Numbered from the stretch's first letter, positions 1 to 8,944 are shown. The stretch is 64,000 nt of DNA from Muribaculaceae bacterium (GCA_017964485.1 JAGCRW010000048.1:29031-93030), one strand, 5' to 3'. Notes: a model not told the origin generated them from the sequence alone. Translations and numbers: made by a program.

Positions 1-1
1 C

Positions 2-166
2 AACCACCGCAACGGCATGCAACTGTCGTTCTTCCAGCTCGATGACCCCGTCTTGAGCCAAGTGCGCGACGAAATCCTCAACACCGACATCAACAACCTC
101 ACCCCCATGGAGGCCCTCAACAAACTCAACGACATAAAGAGCATAATTACAGGGAAAAAGGGGTAA
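2..166 (+). CDS. mutS: DNA mismatch repair protein MutS, C-terminal fragment
   Basis: The first 54 codons of the window, read from base 2, end in TAA at 164-166. They give a tail with [10 protein letters not shown] and [14 protein letters not shown], which matches the conserved C-terminal end of Bacteroidales MutS, where the LTPxEALNKL stretch belongs to the small helical C-terminal dimer/tetramer region. The ATPase and mismatch-binding domains lie outside the window. MutS recognises base mismatches and starts repair with MutL. Only the tail is visible, so intactness cannot be judged. Confidence 0.85.
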   Translation, partial: NHRNGMQLSFFQLDDPVLSQVRDEILNTDINNLTPMEALNKLNDIKSIITGKKG

Positions 167-170
167 ATGT

Positions 171-210
171 AAGTGATAAGTGATAAGTGTTAAGTTTTAA
201 GTGTTAAGTC
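171..210. repeat. AAGTGATAAGTGTTAAGT word repeat
   Basis: Directly after the mutS stop there is a degenerate tandem of the 9-10 nt word AAGTG(A/T)TA. Related words recur at about 48431-48493, 55501-55580 and 61437-61490. It lies in the leader of the following phosphatase gene. It has no visible hairpin or coding role. Confidence 0.7.
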
Positions 211-235
211 GATAATCAAAAACCAACAACATAAA

Positions 236-1543
236 ATGCGCAAGTTTTTCATCTATTTATTGATGTGTGTCGCCTCGATTGGGGCGATGGCACAGTCTGA
301 GCTAGCTCAGCAGCAGCTCGCAGCCAACCATAACCGTAGCGGCAGCAACCATTATGCCTACCCCTACCCTAGTGAGCAACTGCCACAGCTCACTCCCGCC
401 CCAGCGGGCTATGAGCCTTTCTTCATCAACCATTATGGACGCCATGGAAGCCGATGGCTGACAAAACAGAGCTCCTATGACCGTCCAGTGGAGACACTCG
501 AGAAGCTTCAGAAACAGCATCTCCTTACCAAGCAAGGCGAGGTGCTGCTCAATGACTTGCGCAAGGTGGCAATGGAAGCAAATGGGCGTGTGGGTGAGCT
601 CAGCGATGTAGGCGCCGAGCAACATCAGGGCATCGCTAAGCGCATGTGCGAGAACTTCCCGCAGGTGTTCTCGGGCGACGCACGCATTGACGCGCGTTCA
701 ACCATTTGGATTCGCTGCATCCTGTCGATGGGCTATGAGACTGCCGAGATTAGCGCCTTCAATCCTCGCGCACGCATCTTCACCGACGCAAGCTACCACG
801 ACATGTACTACACAGGCTGGGGCTACGGCGAGGACACACTTGCCAACCCGCAGCGCAAAGCCATCCGCCACATCAGCGATAGCATCTTTGACGCCCGCAT
901 TCAACCCAAGCGTTTTATCAGTCAGATAGTTAACGATTCTAATTATTTAGACAGCCACTTCAAACAGTGCGCAAAGCTTATGGAGGATGTCTATGACATT
1001 GCTGGCAGTCTGCAAAACCACCACGCCTTCGACGGAATGAACCTTTTCAGCTATTTCACCGATGAGGAAATCTATGAACTCTGGAAAACAAAGAATATAT
1101 ACTGGTATCTGCAATGGGCAAACTCACCCCAGGGCGGGAACCGAATGCCATTCATCGAAAGGGCGTTACTAACCAACATGATAGAGACCGCCGATGCTGC
1201 TATCGCCGACCATGACCACCACGGCGCAGCGCTGCGATTCGGCCACGAGACATGTGTGCTGCCCTTGGCATGCCTGCTCGAACTCGACAACGTGAACTAC
1301 TCGTGCGACGACCTCAACATCCTGCACGAGAGCTGGCGCAACTACGAGATTTTCCCCATGGCATGCAACATCCAGATGGTGTTCTACCGCAACGGCAGCA
1401 ACGACATCCTTGTGAAAGTGCTGTTCAACGAGCATGAGGCTAAGTTGCCTTTCCACACCGACAACTTCCCCTACTACCGCTGGAACGACATCAAGCCCTA
1501 CTACCAACAGAAACTGAAAACCTCAGTCATCTGGCCAAAGTAA
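236..1543 (+). CDS. Secreted histidine-type phosphatase (MINPP/acid phosphatase-like)
   Basis: This 435-residue protein has a signal peptide (cleavage after about residue 19, GAMAQ). The histidine-phosphatase signature R-H-G-S-R is at residues 69-73, where H70 would be the phosphorylated nucleophile. A late G-H-E at 336-338 sits where classical acid phosphatases have HD and multiple inositol-polyphosphate phosphatases have HAE, so H337/E338 are the likely proton donor pair. The family removes phosphate from phytate or other phosphomonoesters in the periplasm or outside the cell. A paralogue with the same layout is at 60114-61403. The exact substrate is not shown by the sequence. The ATG at 236 places the signal peptide correctly. 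Confidence 0.85.
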   Translation: MRKFFIYLLMCVASIGAMAQSELAQQQLAANHNRSGSNHYAYPYPSEQLPQLTPAPAGYEPFFINHYGRHGSRWLTKQSSYDRPVETLEKLQKQHLLTKQGEVLLNDLRKVAMEANGRVGELSDVGAEQHQGIAKRMCENFPQVFSGDARIDARSTIWIRCILSMGYETAEISAFNPRARIFTDASYHDMYYTGWGYGEDTLANPQRKAIRHISDSIFDARIQPKRFISQIVNDSNYLDSHFKQCAKLMEDVYDIAGSLQNHHAFDGMNLFSYFTDEEIYELWKTKNIYWYLQWANSPQGGNRMPFIERALLTNMIETADAAIADHDHHGAALRFGHETCVLPLACLLELDNVNYSCDDLNILHESWRNYEIFPMACNIQMVFYRNGSNDILVKVLFNEHEAKLPFHTDNFPYYRWNDIKPYYQQKLKTSVIWPK

Positions 1544-1662
1544 GCGCTGCGCGCTGATCAGGGATTAGTTGTGTTTAGCACGATTAGAGAATAAGGAAAT
1601 ATTCCTAAATATTCTTATTATTAAAAAAAGCGAAAAACTGACATTTTTTCAGTTTTTTGCTG

Positions 1663-1670
1663 TATCTTTG
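1663..1670 (+). promoter_or_regulatory. Promoter -7 element TATCTTTG
   Basis: TATCTTTG fits the Bacteroidetes -7 consensus TAnnTTTG. A transcript starting near 1677 would have a leader of about 57 nt to the ATG at 1734, which supports that start over the upstream ATG at 1680. No good -33 TTTG is seen. Confidence 0.5.
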
Positions 1671-1733
1671 TAACCGCAATTGGGGGCAAGTGGCTCACTA
1701 TGGTCATTTATCTCCTTAAAAATCAAGCAAATA

Positions 1734-2603
1734 ATGGAAGATAACAACAAAATACTAGATACCCAAGAGCAACAGCCCATCAAGCCTACCGTGCTCGACT
1801 ATAATGACGTCTGCAAGATGGCGCCATTCTTTAAAGGCAAGGAAAAGCTTGTGAACAGGGTATTTCACTGGTTGGCCGTCGACAAGACCAACGACTACCA
1901 CCAGCGCAACATGCACCTGTCGGGACCAGACTTCTCGCACAAGATGTTTGAAGAGCTCGGTGCACCAGTAACTATAAAAAATGAAGAGGTGCTCGACAGT
2001 CTGCCCGAAGGGCCGTTTATCACGGTGTCGAACCATCCCTACGGCGCCCTCGACGGCATGTCGCTGATCGACATCGTGGGCCACCACCGCCCTGACTTCA
2101 AGGTGATGGTGAACATGATACTCAACAACATTGGCGCTCTCAGGCCTAGCTTTATCGCTGTTGACGCCCTCGCCAGCAACGACCCTGAAAAGCGCGCCGT
2201 GTCGGTAAAAGGCATTACCGATGCCATGCGCCATGTGAAACAAGGACATCCATTAGGCTTCTTCCCCGCTGGCGCCGTGTCGAAACTCACCTGGGGCCTA
2301 CGCATCCAGGACCGCGACTGGCAGCCATCGGTAATTCGCATCATCCAAAAGCTCAAGGTGCCTGTGGTTCCCATCTACTTCCACGGCCACAACAGTTGGA
2401 TTTTCACCGCTTTAGGTATGATTGACTGGCGCTTGCGCACGCTGCGCCTTCCTACCGAGGTCTTCAACAAGAAAGGCTATGACTTCCGCGTTTCGGTGGG
2501 CGACATAATCACTCCCGAGACAATGGCGCAGTACAGCACCCCCGAAGAATTGGGCGCATTTTTGAAACAAGAAACTTACAAATTGAAAAAATGGCAAGAT
2601 TAA
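1734..2603 (+). CDS. PlsC-like lysophospholipid acyltransferase
   Basis: The 289-residue protein belongs to the glycerolipid acyltransferase superfamily. The catalytic block is NHPYGALDG, an H-X5-D arrangement seen in the OlsB/hemolysin-like subgroup rather than the HX4D of classical PlsC. A second block, FFPAGAVSK, corresponds to the FPEG-type glycerol-phosphate binding motif, and VPVVPIYFHG to the last conserved block. It probably moves an acyl chain onto a lysolipid, amino-acid lipid or similar acceptor at the inner membrane. An ATG at 1680 is in frame, but it lies at the predicted transcript start, so 1734 is preferred. Its end overlaps the next gene by 13 bp, so the two are likely cotranscribed. 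Confidence 0.8.
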   Translation: MEDNNKILDTQEQQPIKPTVLDYNDVCKMAPFFKGKEKLVNRVFHWLAVDKTNDYHQRNMHLSGPDFSHKMFEELGAPVTIKNEEVLDSLPEGPFITVSNHPYGALDGMSLIDIVGHHRPDFKVMVNMILNNIGALRPSFIAVDALASNDPEKRAVSVKGITDAMRHVKQGHPLGFFPAGAVSKLTWGLRIQDRDWQPSVIRIIQKLKVPVVPIYFHGHNSWIFTALGMIDWRLRTLRLPTEVFNKKGYDFRVSVGDIITPETMAQYSTPEELGAFLKQETYKLKKWQD

Positions 2604-3901
2604 CCGACAACGAAATCCGCACCACCATGCAGCGCTACGGCATCATTGGCTCAGCGCCAGCATTGGTCAACGCCGTGAAGCGCGCCCTCATCATCGCGCC
2701 CATCGACATCTCGGTGCTCATCAATGGTGAGAATGGTACGGGTAAAGAGTTCTTTCCCAAGATAATACACGACAACAGTCCGCGCAAGCACAAGAAATAT
2801 ATTGCCGTGAACTGCGGCGCAATTCCTGCCGGCACAATATCAAGCGAACTCTTCGGACACGAAAAGGGCTCGTTTACCAATGCCGAGAAGGAGCATGCGG
2901 GCTATTTTGAGGTTGCCAACGGCGGCACCATCTTCCTCGACGAGGTCGCCGACCTTACCCTCGACGCGCAAGCACGACTGTTGCGCGTGCTGGAATCGGG
3001 TGAATATCTGCGAGTTGGCTCATCAGAGGTGCGCAAGACCAACGTGCGCGTGGTGGCTGCCACCAACAAAGACCTGCTTCAGATGGTCAAGGCTGGCGAG
3101 TTCCGCGAGGACCTGTTCTACCGCATCGCGGCCATCCGCATAGAAGTGCCACCCCTGCGCGAGCGCGGAGAAGACATCAAGATGCTCGCCACAAAGTTCA
3201 GCTATGACTACGCCGAGCAGCACAATCGTCCGCCATTGATGTTTGACGAGAGCGCTTACCGCCAGCTCATGTCATTCAGCTGGAGCGGCAACGTGCGCGA
3301 GCTGCAGAGTCTTATCAGGGAAATGTCGTCATTCGAGAGTGGCGTCGTCACTGGCGAGGTGGTTAAGAAGTACCTTAACCAGAAAAACCACAGCGGCAAT
3401 CTGCCCGTGGTCTATGACAAAGCGCAACACGACTACACCCAAGAGCGAGAACTCATCTTCAAGCTCATTATGCAGATGCAGAGCGAGTTGAATGAACTTA
3501 AAGAGGCAATCGCCAACGGCAACATCGCTACCAAGCAGCAAGGCAACAAACTGCACATGAGCAGCAATATCAACGACTTGCAGCGCCAGAGCTCACCGCT
3601 GACAGCTCATGGTGACGATGACATGGTGTGGCAAAACGTTACCGAGGATTATGATATCAAAGAGGCTCCACGCAACCAGCAGTCTCGCCACCCATTCAGC
3701 GACATAAAGGCGACTGCTATCGATGTGGAAGAAGACAAAATCAAGACTCTTGAAGACACCGAGAGAGAGGTGATTATCAACGCTATAGAGCGCAACCACG
3801 GTCGCCGTCGCCAGACTGCCGAGGAGCTTGGCATCAGCGAGCGTACACTCTATCGCAAGATTAAGGAATATGGTCTCGAATACCGCAACAACCGCAAGTA
3901 A
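2591..3901 (+). CDS. Sigma-54-dependent activator without receiver domain
   Basis: This 436-residue AAA+ enhancer-binding protein starts almost directly with the ATPase domain. Walker A GENGTGKE is at 46-53 and Walker [10 protein letters not shown] at 111-119. R-finger type blocks ([19 protein letters not shown]) follow. After an extended linker with a coiled stretch comes a C-terminal Fis-type helix-turn-helix ([16 protein letters not shown]). Such proteins remodel RNA polymerase holding RpoN. The sigma-54 contact loop, normally GAFTGA, reads GSFTNA at 93-98, a departure at two positions. There is no N-terminal regulatory domain, so activity may be constitutive or set by expression. In Bacteroidales this gene commonly precedes lptE and secG, as here. 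Confidence 0.88.
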   Translation: MARLTDNEIRTTMQRYGIIGSAPALVNAVKRALIIAPIDISVLINGENGTGKEFFPKIIHDNSPRKHKKYIAVNCGAIPAGTISSELFGHEKGSFTNAEKEHAGYFEVANGGTIFLDEVADLTLDAQARLLRVLESGEYLRVGSSEVRKTNVRVVAATNKDLLQMVKAGEFREDLFYRIAAIRIEVPPLRERGEDIKMLATKFSYDYAEQHNRPPLMFDESAYRQLMSFSWSGNVRELQSLIREMSSFESGVVTGEVVKKYLNQKNHSGNLPVVYDKAQHDYTQERELIFKLIMQMQSELNELKEAIANGNIATKQQGNKLHMSSNINDLQRQSSPLTAHGDDDMVWQNVTEDYDIKEAPRNQQSRHPFSDIKATAIDVEEDKIKTLEDTEREVIINAIERNHGRRRQTAEELGISERTLYRKIKEYGLEYRNNRK

Positions 3902-3905
3902 CACC

Positions 3906-4418
3906 ATGCGCACAACAAGCAAAATTCTCATCGCGTTGCTGGTCACGACCATAGCGCAGTCGTGCATCAGCTACAAGTTCAATGGCGCGGCGCTCGACTA
4001 CAACAAGTACAAGACCGTATCGTTTGGCAACATCCCCATCCGTGCCGCACTCGTCTACCCGCCTCTACAGCAGCTGTTTCAAAACAAGTTGCAAGACGTG
4101 GTGACGCAGCAGACACGACTCCGCCAGATTGACAATCCCAATAGCGACCTGCGCTTTGAGGGCGAAATCACCAACTACAACCTCTCACCACAGGCAGTGG
4201 GCGAGAATGCTTACGCCACTCGCACACGACTCACTATCAGCGTGAGAATCAGGTATATCGATAACGTCAACGACGCTTTGAGCAACGATGTCAATGTCTC
4301 GGCCTACCGTGACTTCGACAGCAACCAGCTGCTCATCGATGTCCAAGACCAGCTTTGCGAAGAAATCAGCGCCGAGCTAGTAGACCTCATCTTCAACCAA
4401 ACGGTAGGAAACTGGTAG
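3906..4418 (+). CDS. lptE: LptE-family LPS-assembly lipoprotein
   Basis: Starting at ATG 3906, four bases after the previous stop, the protein has 170 residues with a lipoprotein signal ending in the lipobox IAQSC. The mature part (YKFNGAALDY, then a VYPPLQQLFQNKL block and a late FDSNQLLIDVQDQL) fits the Bacteroidetes LptE family, which pairs with LptD to insert lipopolysaccharide into the outer membrane. A longer open frame begins at 3828 inside the activator gene, but it would place the signal peptide internally and is rejected. The position between the sigma-54 activator and the secG run agrees with the usual Bacteroidales gene order. Confidence 0.85.
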   Translation: MRTTSKILIALLVTTIAQSCISYKFNGAALDYNKYKTVSFGNIPIRAALVYPPLQQLFQNKLQDVVTQQTRLRQIDNPNSDLRFEGEITNYNLSPQAVGENAYATRTRLTISVRIRYIDNVNDALSNDVNVSAYRDFDSNQLLIDVQDQLCEEISAELVDLIFNQTVGNW

Positions 4419-4426
4419 TTTCCTCT

Positions 4427-4500
4427 CAATGCTCAATGCTCAATGCACAATGCACAATGCACAATGCCAATTCATAATCTAGGAATCTAGATTCTCTAGA
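4427..4500. repeat. CAATGC word repeat followed by CTAG cluster
   Basis: From 4427 to 4468 the word CAATGC(T/A)C is repeated about six times. From 4479 to 4500 three CTAG tetramers occur within about 20 bases. A second CTAG cluster is at 36261-36304. The DNA separates lptE from the following gene; no hairpin terminator is visible. Confidence 0.6.
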
Positions 4501-4519
4501 ATATCTATAAAACACAAGA

Positions 4520-5266
4520 TTGGAACTTTTAAGCGACATAGAGAAAATCCTAAGCGAGGGCGGGGTGCCTGAGCAGCAGTGGGTTGACGAAGTGAGGAAG
4601 CAGTATCCTTATTTCGCCTTGCCGTTGCTTTTGCAACTCAAGCATAATGGCGATGACAACGCTATGCAGCGGCTTGCGGTAATGAGTCCCGACCGCCGCG
4701 ACCTCGCCATAGTGGTAGGGAAAGCACCTGCCGCCTTTGCCCACTTCTACCCTACCGAGGACTCTGCGTCGCCCAATCCCGAAGAGGCTATTGACCTCTT
4801 CCTCAACAACTTCGCTGGAGAGAGCAACCAAAAGGAGATAGACGCCCTGAACAACGCCATCTTTAACCCCACCCCCGACTATGCCGACATCCTCGCGGCA
4901 CAGCATGCCGACGACGCTCCTGATGCCACTGACAAGCAAGATAAGCTAATCGACAGCTTCATTGCCCACTCGCGCCGCCAGGAGCAAGAAACCATAGCCA
5001 GCAGCCCACAAGTGGAGCACCATATTGATCAGGAAGAAGTGGAACAAGTGGCGCACGACTCGGTTGAAGAATCTACTCAAAACGATAGCTCAATGCTAAG
5101 CGAAAGTCTGGCAAAAATGTACATCGCGCGTCATAAATATTCTAAAGCTCTTGAAATTATTGAGAGTATAAATTTGAATTTTCCAGAAAAAAGTATTTAC
5201 TTTGCAGACCAAATTCGGTTTTTGCGCAAAATTGTGCTTAACGAAAACATCAAAAACAAACTATAA
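4520..5266 (+). CDS. Conserved Bacteroidales hypothetical protein, possible TPR-like C-terminus
   Basis: This 248-residue protein seems to begin at TTG 4520: an in-frame stop lies at 4508 and the next ATG would remove 50 residues of plausible sequence. There is no signal peptide. The first 85 residues are helical (EVRKQYPYFALPLLLQL). The middle is acidic and low in complexity. The last 50 residues, SLAKMYIARHKYSKALEIIE, look like a single tetratricopeptide helix pair. Its place between lptE and secG is the usual one in Bacteroidales, which suggests an envelope-biogenesis link but does not prove it. Function unknown. Confidence 0.7.
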   Translation: MELLSDIEKILSEGGVPEQQWVDEVRKQYPYFALPLLLQLKHNGDDNAMQRLAVMSPDRRDLAIVVGKAPAAFAHFYPTEDSASPNPEEAIDLFLNNFAGESNQKEIDALNNAIFNPTPDYADILAAQHADDAPDATDKQDKLIDSFIAHSRRQEQETIASSPQVEHHIDQEEVEQVAHDSVEESTQNDSSMLSESLAKMYIARHKYSKALEIIESINLNFPEKSIYFADQIRFLRKIVLNENIKNKL

Positions 5267-5278
5267 CTATTTGATAAA

Positions 5279-5635
5279 ATGACAGTTACAATTTTTATTC
5301 TTATCTGTTTAGCATCAATTCTGCTGATTGGTGTTGTTCTCATTCAGAAGTCAAAAGGTGGCGGTCTTGCCGCTAGCGCCAGCAATTATAACCAATTCAT
5401 GGGTGTTCGCAAGACTACCGATTTTGTTGAGAAAGCAACTTGGGGACTCGCTATCTTCATCTGCGTGCTCAGCATAGCTAGCGCTTTCATTGCACCCAAC
5501 GCTAGAGGTCAAAAAGACACTGACACTCCTGACATCTCTAAGATGAACACCACCAAGCCACAAAATGAGAATGCCGCAAACGCATTCCCAACAGCTCCTG
5601 CTCAACAAGCACCAGCTAATCAAGGTGGAAAATAA
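5279..5635 (+). CDS. secG: Protein translocase subunit SecG
   Basis: At 118 residues, this protein has two membrane segments (about 3-22 and 55-74) separated by the loop KSKGGGLAASAS, the SecG signature. A hydrophilic tail rich in N, Q, A and P follows. SecG assists SecYE and SecA in preprotein export. It starts 12 bases after the previous stop and is followed at once by a strong terminator, so it is the last gene of the acyltransferase-to-secG run. Confidence 0.92.
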   Translation: MTVTIFILICLASILLIGVVLIQKSKGGGLAASASNYNQFMGVRKTTDFVEKATWGLAIFICVLSIASAFIAPNARGQKDTDTPDISKMNTTKPQNENAANAFPTAPAQQAPANQGGK

Positions 5636-5655
5636 AAAGTGATGCTAAAAACTGA

Positions 5656-5694
5656 TGTCATCAAAGGAGATTCCTCTTTTGATGACATTTTTTT
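5656..5694 (+). terminator. Rho-independent terminator after secG
   Basis: A 10-bp perfect stem (TGTCATCAAA at 5656-5665 with TTTGATGACA at 5678-5687) is followed by seven T residues. Confidence 0.9.
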
Positions 5695-5712
5695 GCTCAT
5701 TGCCACTCTGTA

Positions 5713-5734
5713 GGGACGAGACCTGTCTCGTCCG
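5713..5734. repeat. REP-like palindrome, copy 1
   Basis: GGACGAGACCTGTCTCGTCC at 5714-5733 is a perfect 9-bp inverted repeat with a 2-nt centre. An identical 22-bp unit occurs at 39398-39419, also intergenic. It resembles REP-type elements. Confidence 0.7.
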
Positions 5735-5794
5735 ACGCGACAAAATGTATGGGAGTATAAAATCACCGACACCCCTTTAAACTCTAACCTCAAA

Positions 5795-6706
5795 ATGCCC
5801 AATATCGACATACTGAAGAAGCGATTTGACGCCTATCTGCGCATTGAGAAAGGCCTATCGCAAAACACCGCAGCAAGCTATTGCCGTGATGTGGAGCACT
5901 TGCTGCAGTATGCCGGTGACAACGGCAAAAGCGCGCAGGACATCACGCGCCAAGACCTGGAACTCTTCCTTGGCACACTCCACGACCTAGGCATCTCGCC
6001 ACGGTCGCAAGCACGCATCATCTCGGGCATCAAGAGCTTCTACAAATTCCTAAAGATGGAAGGCGTCATCGATGTCAACCCCACTCTGCTGCTCCCAGCG
6101 CCACACATTGGCCGGCACCTGCCCGAGGTACTCTCTCTCAATGAGATCGACAGCATGATATCGTGCATCGACCTCTCCAAGCCCCAGGGCCAGCGCAACC
6201 GCGCCATCATCGAGGTGCTTTATGGCTGCGGACTGCGAGTGAGCGAACTGGTAGAGCTGCGCATGTCGCAAATCTTTGAGCAAGAGGAATATATCACCGT
6301 CATTGGCAAGGGCGACAAGCAGCGTCTAGTGCCCATCTCACAAGAAGCGCTGGAACAGATAAACCTATACCTTGAGCAGACGCGTAGCAACCAGGTGGCA
6401 AAACGCGGCTGCGAGGATATCTTGTTCCTCAACCGCCGCGGCGATAAACTCACACGTGTAATGATTTTCTACATCGTCAAGGAGCTGTGCCAGCTGGCGG
6501 GCATCAGAAAGACGGTTAGCCCCCACACCCTGCGGCACTCCTTTGCCACCCACCTGCTAGAGGGCGGAGCCAACCTGCGTGCCATCCAGCAGATGCTAGG
6601 CCACGAGAGCATCGAGACCACCGAAATCTATGTACACATCGACCGCTCCACCCTGCGCCAAGAAATCCTCACCCACCACCCAAGAAATCAAATACACAAG
6701 GCATAA
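5795..6706 (+). CDS. xerD: Site-specific tyrosine recombinase XerD
   Basis: This is a 303-residue tyrosine recombinase with an N-terminal SAM-like core-binding domain (about 5-90) and a catalytic domain. The catalytic set is complete: R148 (GLRVSELVEL), K172 (GKGDKQR), H244 and R247 (HTLRHSFATH), H270 (LGHES) and Y279. The length and the motif order fit the XerD type that resolves chromosome dimers at dif with a XerC partner. It is flanked by housekeeping genes and carries no nearby integrase-type hallmarks, so a chromosomal role is more likely than a phage integrase. Confidence 0.88.
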   Translation: MPNIDILKKRFDAYLRIEKGLSQNTAASYCRDVEHLLQYAGDNGKSAQDITRQDLELFLGTLHDLGISPRSQARIISGIKSFYKFLKMEGVIDVNPTLLLPAPHIGRHLPEVLSLNEIDSMISCIDLSKPQGQRNRAIIEVLYGCGLRVSELVELRMSQIFEQEEYITVIGKGDKQRLVPISQEALEQINLYLEQTRSNQVAKRGCEDILFLNRRGDKLTRVMIFYIVKELCQLAGIRKTVSPHTLRHSFATHLLEGGANLRAIQQMLGHESIETTEIYVHIDRSTLRQEILTHHPRNQIHKA

Positions 6707-6723
6707 TGCAACTTGACGCAACA

Positions 6724-6834
6724 AGGGCGCTTCGCTTAAAATTTTATTAAAATTGTTTTTAAAATTTCATGTCCACGAAAACATTTTTTTTATTTAATTT
6801 TCATTTAATTTTAAGCACGTAGTGCGCCCCTCAA
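6724..6834. repeat. 110-bp AT-rich inverted repeat (MITE-like)
   Basis: The left arm AGGGCGC...GCTTAAAAT (6724-6742) matches, inverted, the right arm ATTTTAAGC...GCGCCCCT near 6808-6832. The interior is almost only A and T. It fills the gap between xerD and the pseudouridine synthase. No ORF lies in it. Confidence 0.55.
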
Positions 6835-6866
6835 GCATCTAACGCAAAAACTATAAACTTTTAACT

Positions 6867-7778
6867 ATGAACTCCAAGAAATCTCCTCGGCGTGGTCCTG
6901 CCACCGATAATGTGGCTAAGTTCACCATCAAAGAAGACGGCACACTGCTCGCTGCCGCAGCAGCATTGCTGCCCGACCACAAGCCCACAAAACTCAAGTC
7001 CATGCTGCGCCACAACCAACTGGCAATCAATGGCGTGCCATCCACACAATTTGACCAGCCCGTCAGCGCTGGCGACCAGCTGTGGGTGAACTTCGACCGC
7101 TCATTCCAAGTCTTCAGCCACCCGCGCATAAAACTCGTTTTTGAGGACAACGACATCATCGTCGTTGACAAAGGCTATGGCGTGCTATCTACCGCCGCCG
7201 GCAAGCCCAGCGACGACACCGTGTTTAATATTGTGAAGAAATATGCCCGCGGCTTTAGCGACAAGGCCAACGTATATGTCGTGCACCGTCTAGACCGCGA
7301 CACCTCGGGACTCATGCTCCTCACACGCACCAAGCAGGCACGCGACAAGCTCATCAGCAACTGGAACAATATGGTCATCGAGCGCAAATACATCGCCATC
7401 GTTGAAGGCAAGGTGGAGCAGAAAGAAGGTACCGTAAAGAGCTTCCTTGCCGAGAACCCCGACACCTTTGAGATGTATTCTACCGAAGACAAGAAACTCG
7501 GGCGACTCGCCGTCACGCGCTACCGCGTAGTAAAGCAAGGCAGACGCTATGCCATGGTCGAGCTCGAGATAAAGACCGGGCGCAAGAACCAGATCAGGGT
7601 GCACATGCACGACCTGGGAAACCCAGTGAGCGGCGACCGTAAATATGGCGGCCATCCCAGCCCCATTAACCGCATCGCCCTCCACGCCACCACGCTTAGC
7701 ATCGTTCACCCCATCACCGGCAAAGCGGTAACTTTCACCTCTCCTGCCCCCGAAAATTTCAACACAATGATTGATTAG
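6867..7778 (+). CDS. RluA-family RNA pseudouridine synthase
   Basis: The 303-residue protein has an S4-like RNA-binding N-terminus (about 20-80, MLRHNQLAINGVP) and then the pseudouridine synthase fold. The catalytic block is VHRLDRDTSGLMLL, with D143 as the predicted nucleophile. KTGRKNQIRVHMHDLGNPV is the conserved second block. It isomerises uridines in rRNA (RluC/RluD type) or tRNA; which one cannot be told from the sequence alone. It seems monocistronic, with repeat DNA upstream and AT-rich promoter DNA downstream. Confidence 0.88.
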   Translation: MNSKKSPRRGPATDNVAKFTIKEDGTLLAAAAALLPDHKPTKLKSMLRHNQLAINGVPSTQFDQPVSAGDQLWVNFDRSFQVFSHPRIKLVFEDNDIIVVDKGYGVLSTAAGKPSDDTVFNIVKKYARGFSDKANVYVVHRLDRDTSGLMLLTRTKQARDKLISNWNNMVIERKYIAIVEGKVEQKEGTVKSFLAENPDTFEMYSTEDKKLGRLAVTRYRVVKQGRRYAMVELEIKTGRKNQIRVHMHDLGNPVSGDRKYGGHPSPINRIALHATTLSIVHPITGKAVTFTSPAPENFNTMID

Positions 7779-7837
7779 GTTTTATAAAAAAAATGCATTG
7801 CAAACATTAATTTTTTTTCATTTTTCTCGCAATTTTG

Positions 7838-7869
7838 TTTGCACGTTTGAATTTTTTTTCCTTAATTTG
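7838..7869 (+). promoter_or_regulatory. Promoter of first secreted-paralogue gene
   Basis: TTTG (7838-7841), a 20-nt spacer and TTAATTTG (7862-7869), one mismatch from TAnnTTTG. The same spacing is present before the second paralogue. The leader is about 100 nt. Confidence 0.5.
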
Positions 7870-7974
7870 CACAATCTTTCTAGGGAAGCGCTATTTTGGC
7901 GCTCACTCATTAACGACTGAACGACGTGACTAATAAATAATAATTAAACTTTTAACCAAAAAAATCATTTTAAA

Positions 7975-8763
7975 ATGAAGAAATTATTCACTCTTTTTGC
8001 AGCTGCTATGCTGGGTCTCTGTGCTTTTGCCGAAGAAGGCTGCCCATCAGAGGTATCTTTCCAGGTTCTTGACGGTACTGATCCCGCAAATGTTGTGATT
8101 GAGCTTATGCTCCTTAACTCTAGCAATAACCTCAATGGTTTCAACCTTGAGGCCGAGAAGAGCAACGCGAATGTTACATGGAAAAGAGTTCAAGGCCTGA
8201 ACTACTTTACCGGCAAGGGTTATGCTCCTGTTATCCTCGGCATGCTTCCTGAGAACATGGGCATGGAGTTCTCTGATGCAGAACTTGAGGAAATGCTTGG
8301 CGACATGGCCGACATTAAGAGTAGCTTGAAGCCTAATGATCCTGTTAATGGTAACTTGGTAATGATTGAGCTTCTCTCAACTAACGACTGCCGTTTCTTC
8401 CCTGTTCTTGACAATCCAACTGCTGTTGGCAAGTTCAAAATGGACTGGTCAAATGTAGCAGATGGTGGCAGAGATGAGGCAGCTAACGAGTGCACAATCA
8501 CTGTTCCTGCTGAGCCTTCTCGCTACTCATTCGCTTACACTGGTGGCCCAGAGGGTACTCGCGCTTGGACTCCCGACAATGACGCATCTATCGTATTAGA
8601 GAAGGTTGATGGCATTGTTAGACAGAAAGTTGAGACCGCTATCAGCACTATCAGCACCGACCAGGCTGTTGACAACCGTATCTTCGACCTCCAGGGCCGC
8701 GAGCTCCAGAGCGTTCCCGAGCACGGAATCTACATCCAGAACGGCAAAAAGTATGTTAAGTAA
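7975..8763 (+). CDS. Secreted protein, first of tandem pair, with sorting-type C-terminus
   Basis: This 262-residue protein has a signal peptide (MKKLFTLFAAAMLGLCAFA). The mature N-terminal part, ANVVIELMLLNSSNNLNGF, is beta-rich and vaguely like a cohesin or other beta-sandwich. The middle has an acidic stretch with EELEEMLGDMADIK-type sequence (here AELEEMLGDMADIK). The last 30 residues, NRIFDLQGRELQSVPEHGIY with NGKKYVK at the very end, resemble the C-terminal type IX secretion or surface-sorting domains of Bacteroidetes. The neighbour at 9092-9874 is a close paralogue, and both carry similar leaders and terminators. Function unknown. Confidence 0.75.
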   Translation: MKKLFTLFAAAMLGLCAFAEEGCPSEVSFQVLDGTDPANVVIELMLLNSSNNLNGFNLEAEKSNANVTWKRVQGLNYFTGKGYAPVILGMLPENMGMEFSDAELEEMLGDMADIKSSLKPNDPVNGNLVMIELLSTNDCRFFPVLDNPTAVGKFKMDWSNVADGGRDEAANECTITVPAEPSRYSFAYTGGPEGTRAWTPDNDASIVLEKVDGIVRQKVETAISTISTDQAVDNRIFDLQGRELQSVPEHGIYIQNGKKYVK

Positions 8764-8787
8764 TTAAAACTTAATTGCTGAACTAAA

Positions 8788-8815
8788 AACCACCCATCTT
8801 CGGGTGGTTTTTTTT
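8788..8815 (+). terminator. Rho-independent terminator
   Basis: AACCACCC (8788-8795), loop ATCTTC, GGGTGGTT (8802-8809) and a long T run. The same terminator design follows the paralogue. Confidence 0.92.
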
Positions 8816-8944
8816 ATTTTTCCAATTTTCTCTAGCTCATATTTTTTGCAGAGGAGAAGTGAGAGTTGTTTGACCGAGACATTGTGTTTTTTCGTGGAGA
8901 GAATGAAAAAAAATCACTTTTTTCATGTTTTTTTTTCAAAAATG

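Noticed and set aside
3828-3905. Upstream extension of lptE inside the activator gene
   Set aside because: It would place the lipoprotein signal peptide 26 residues inside the protein.
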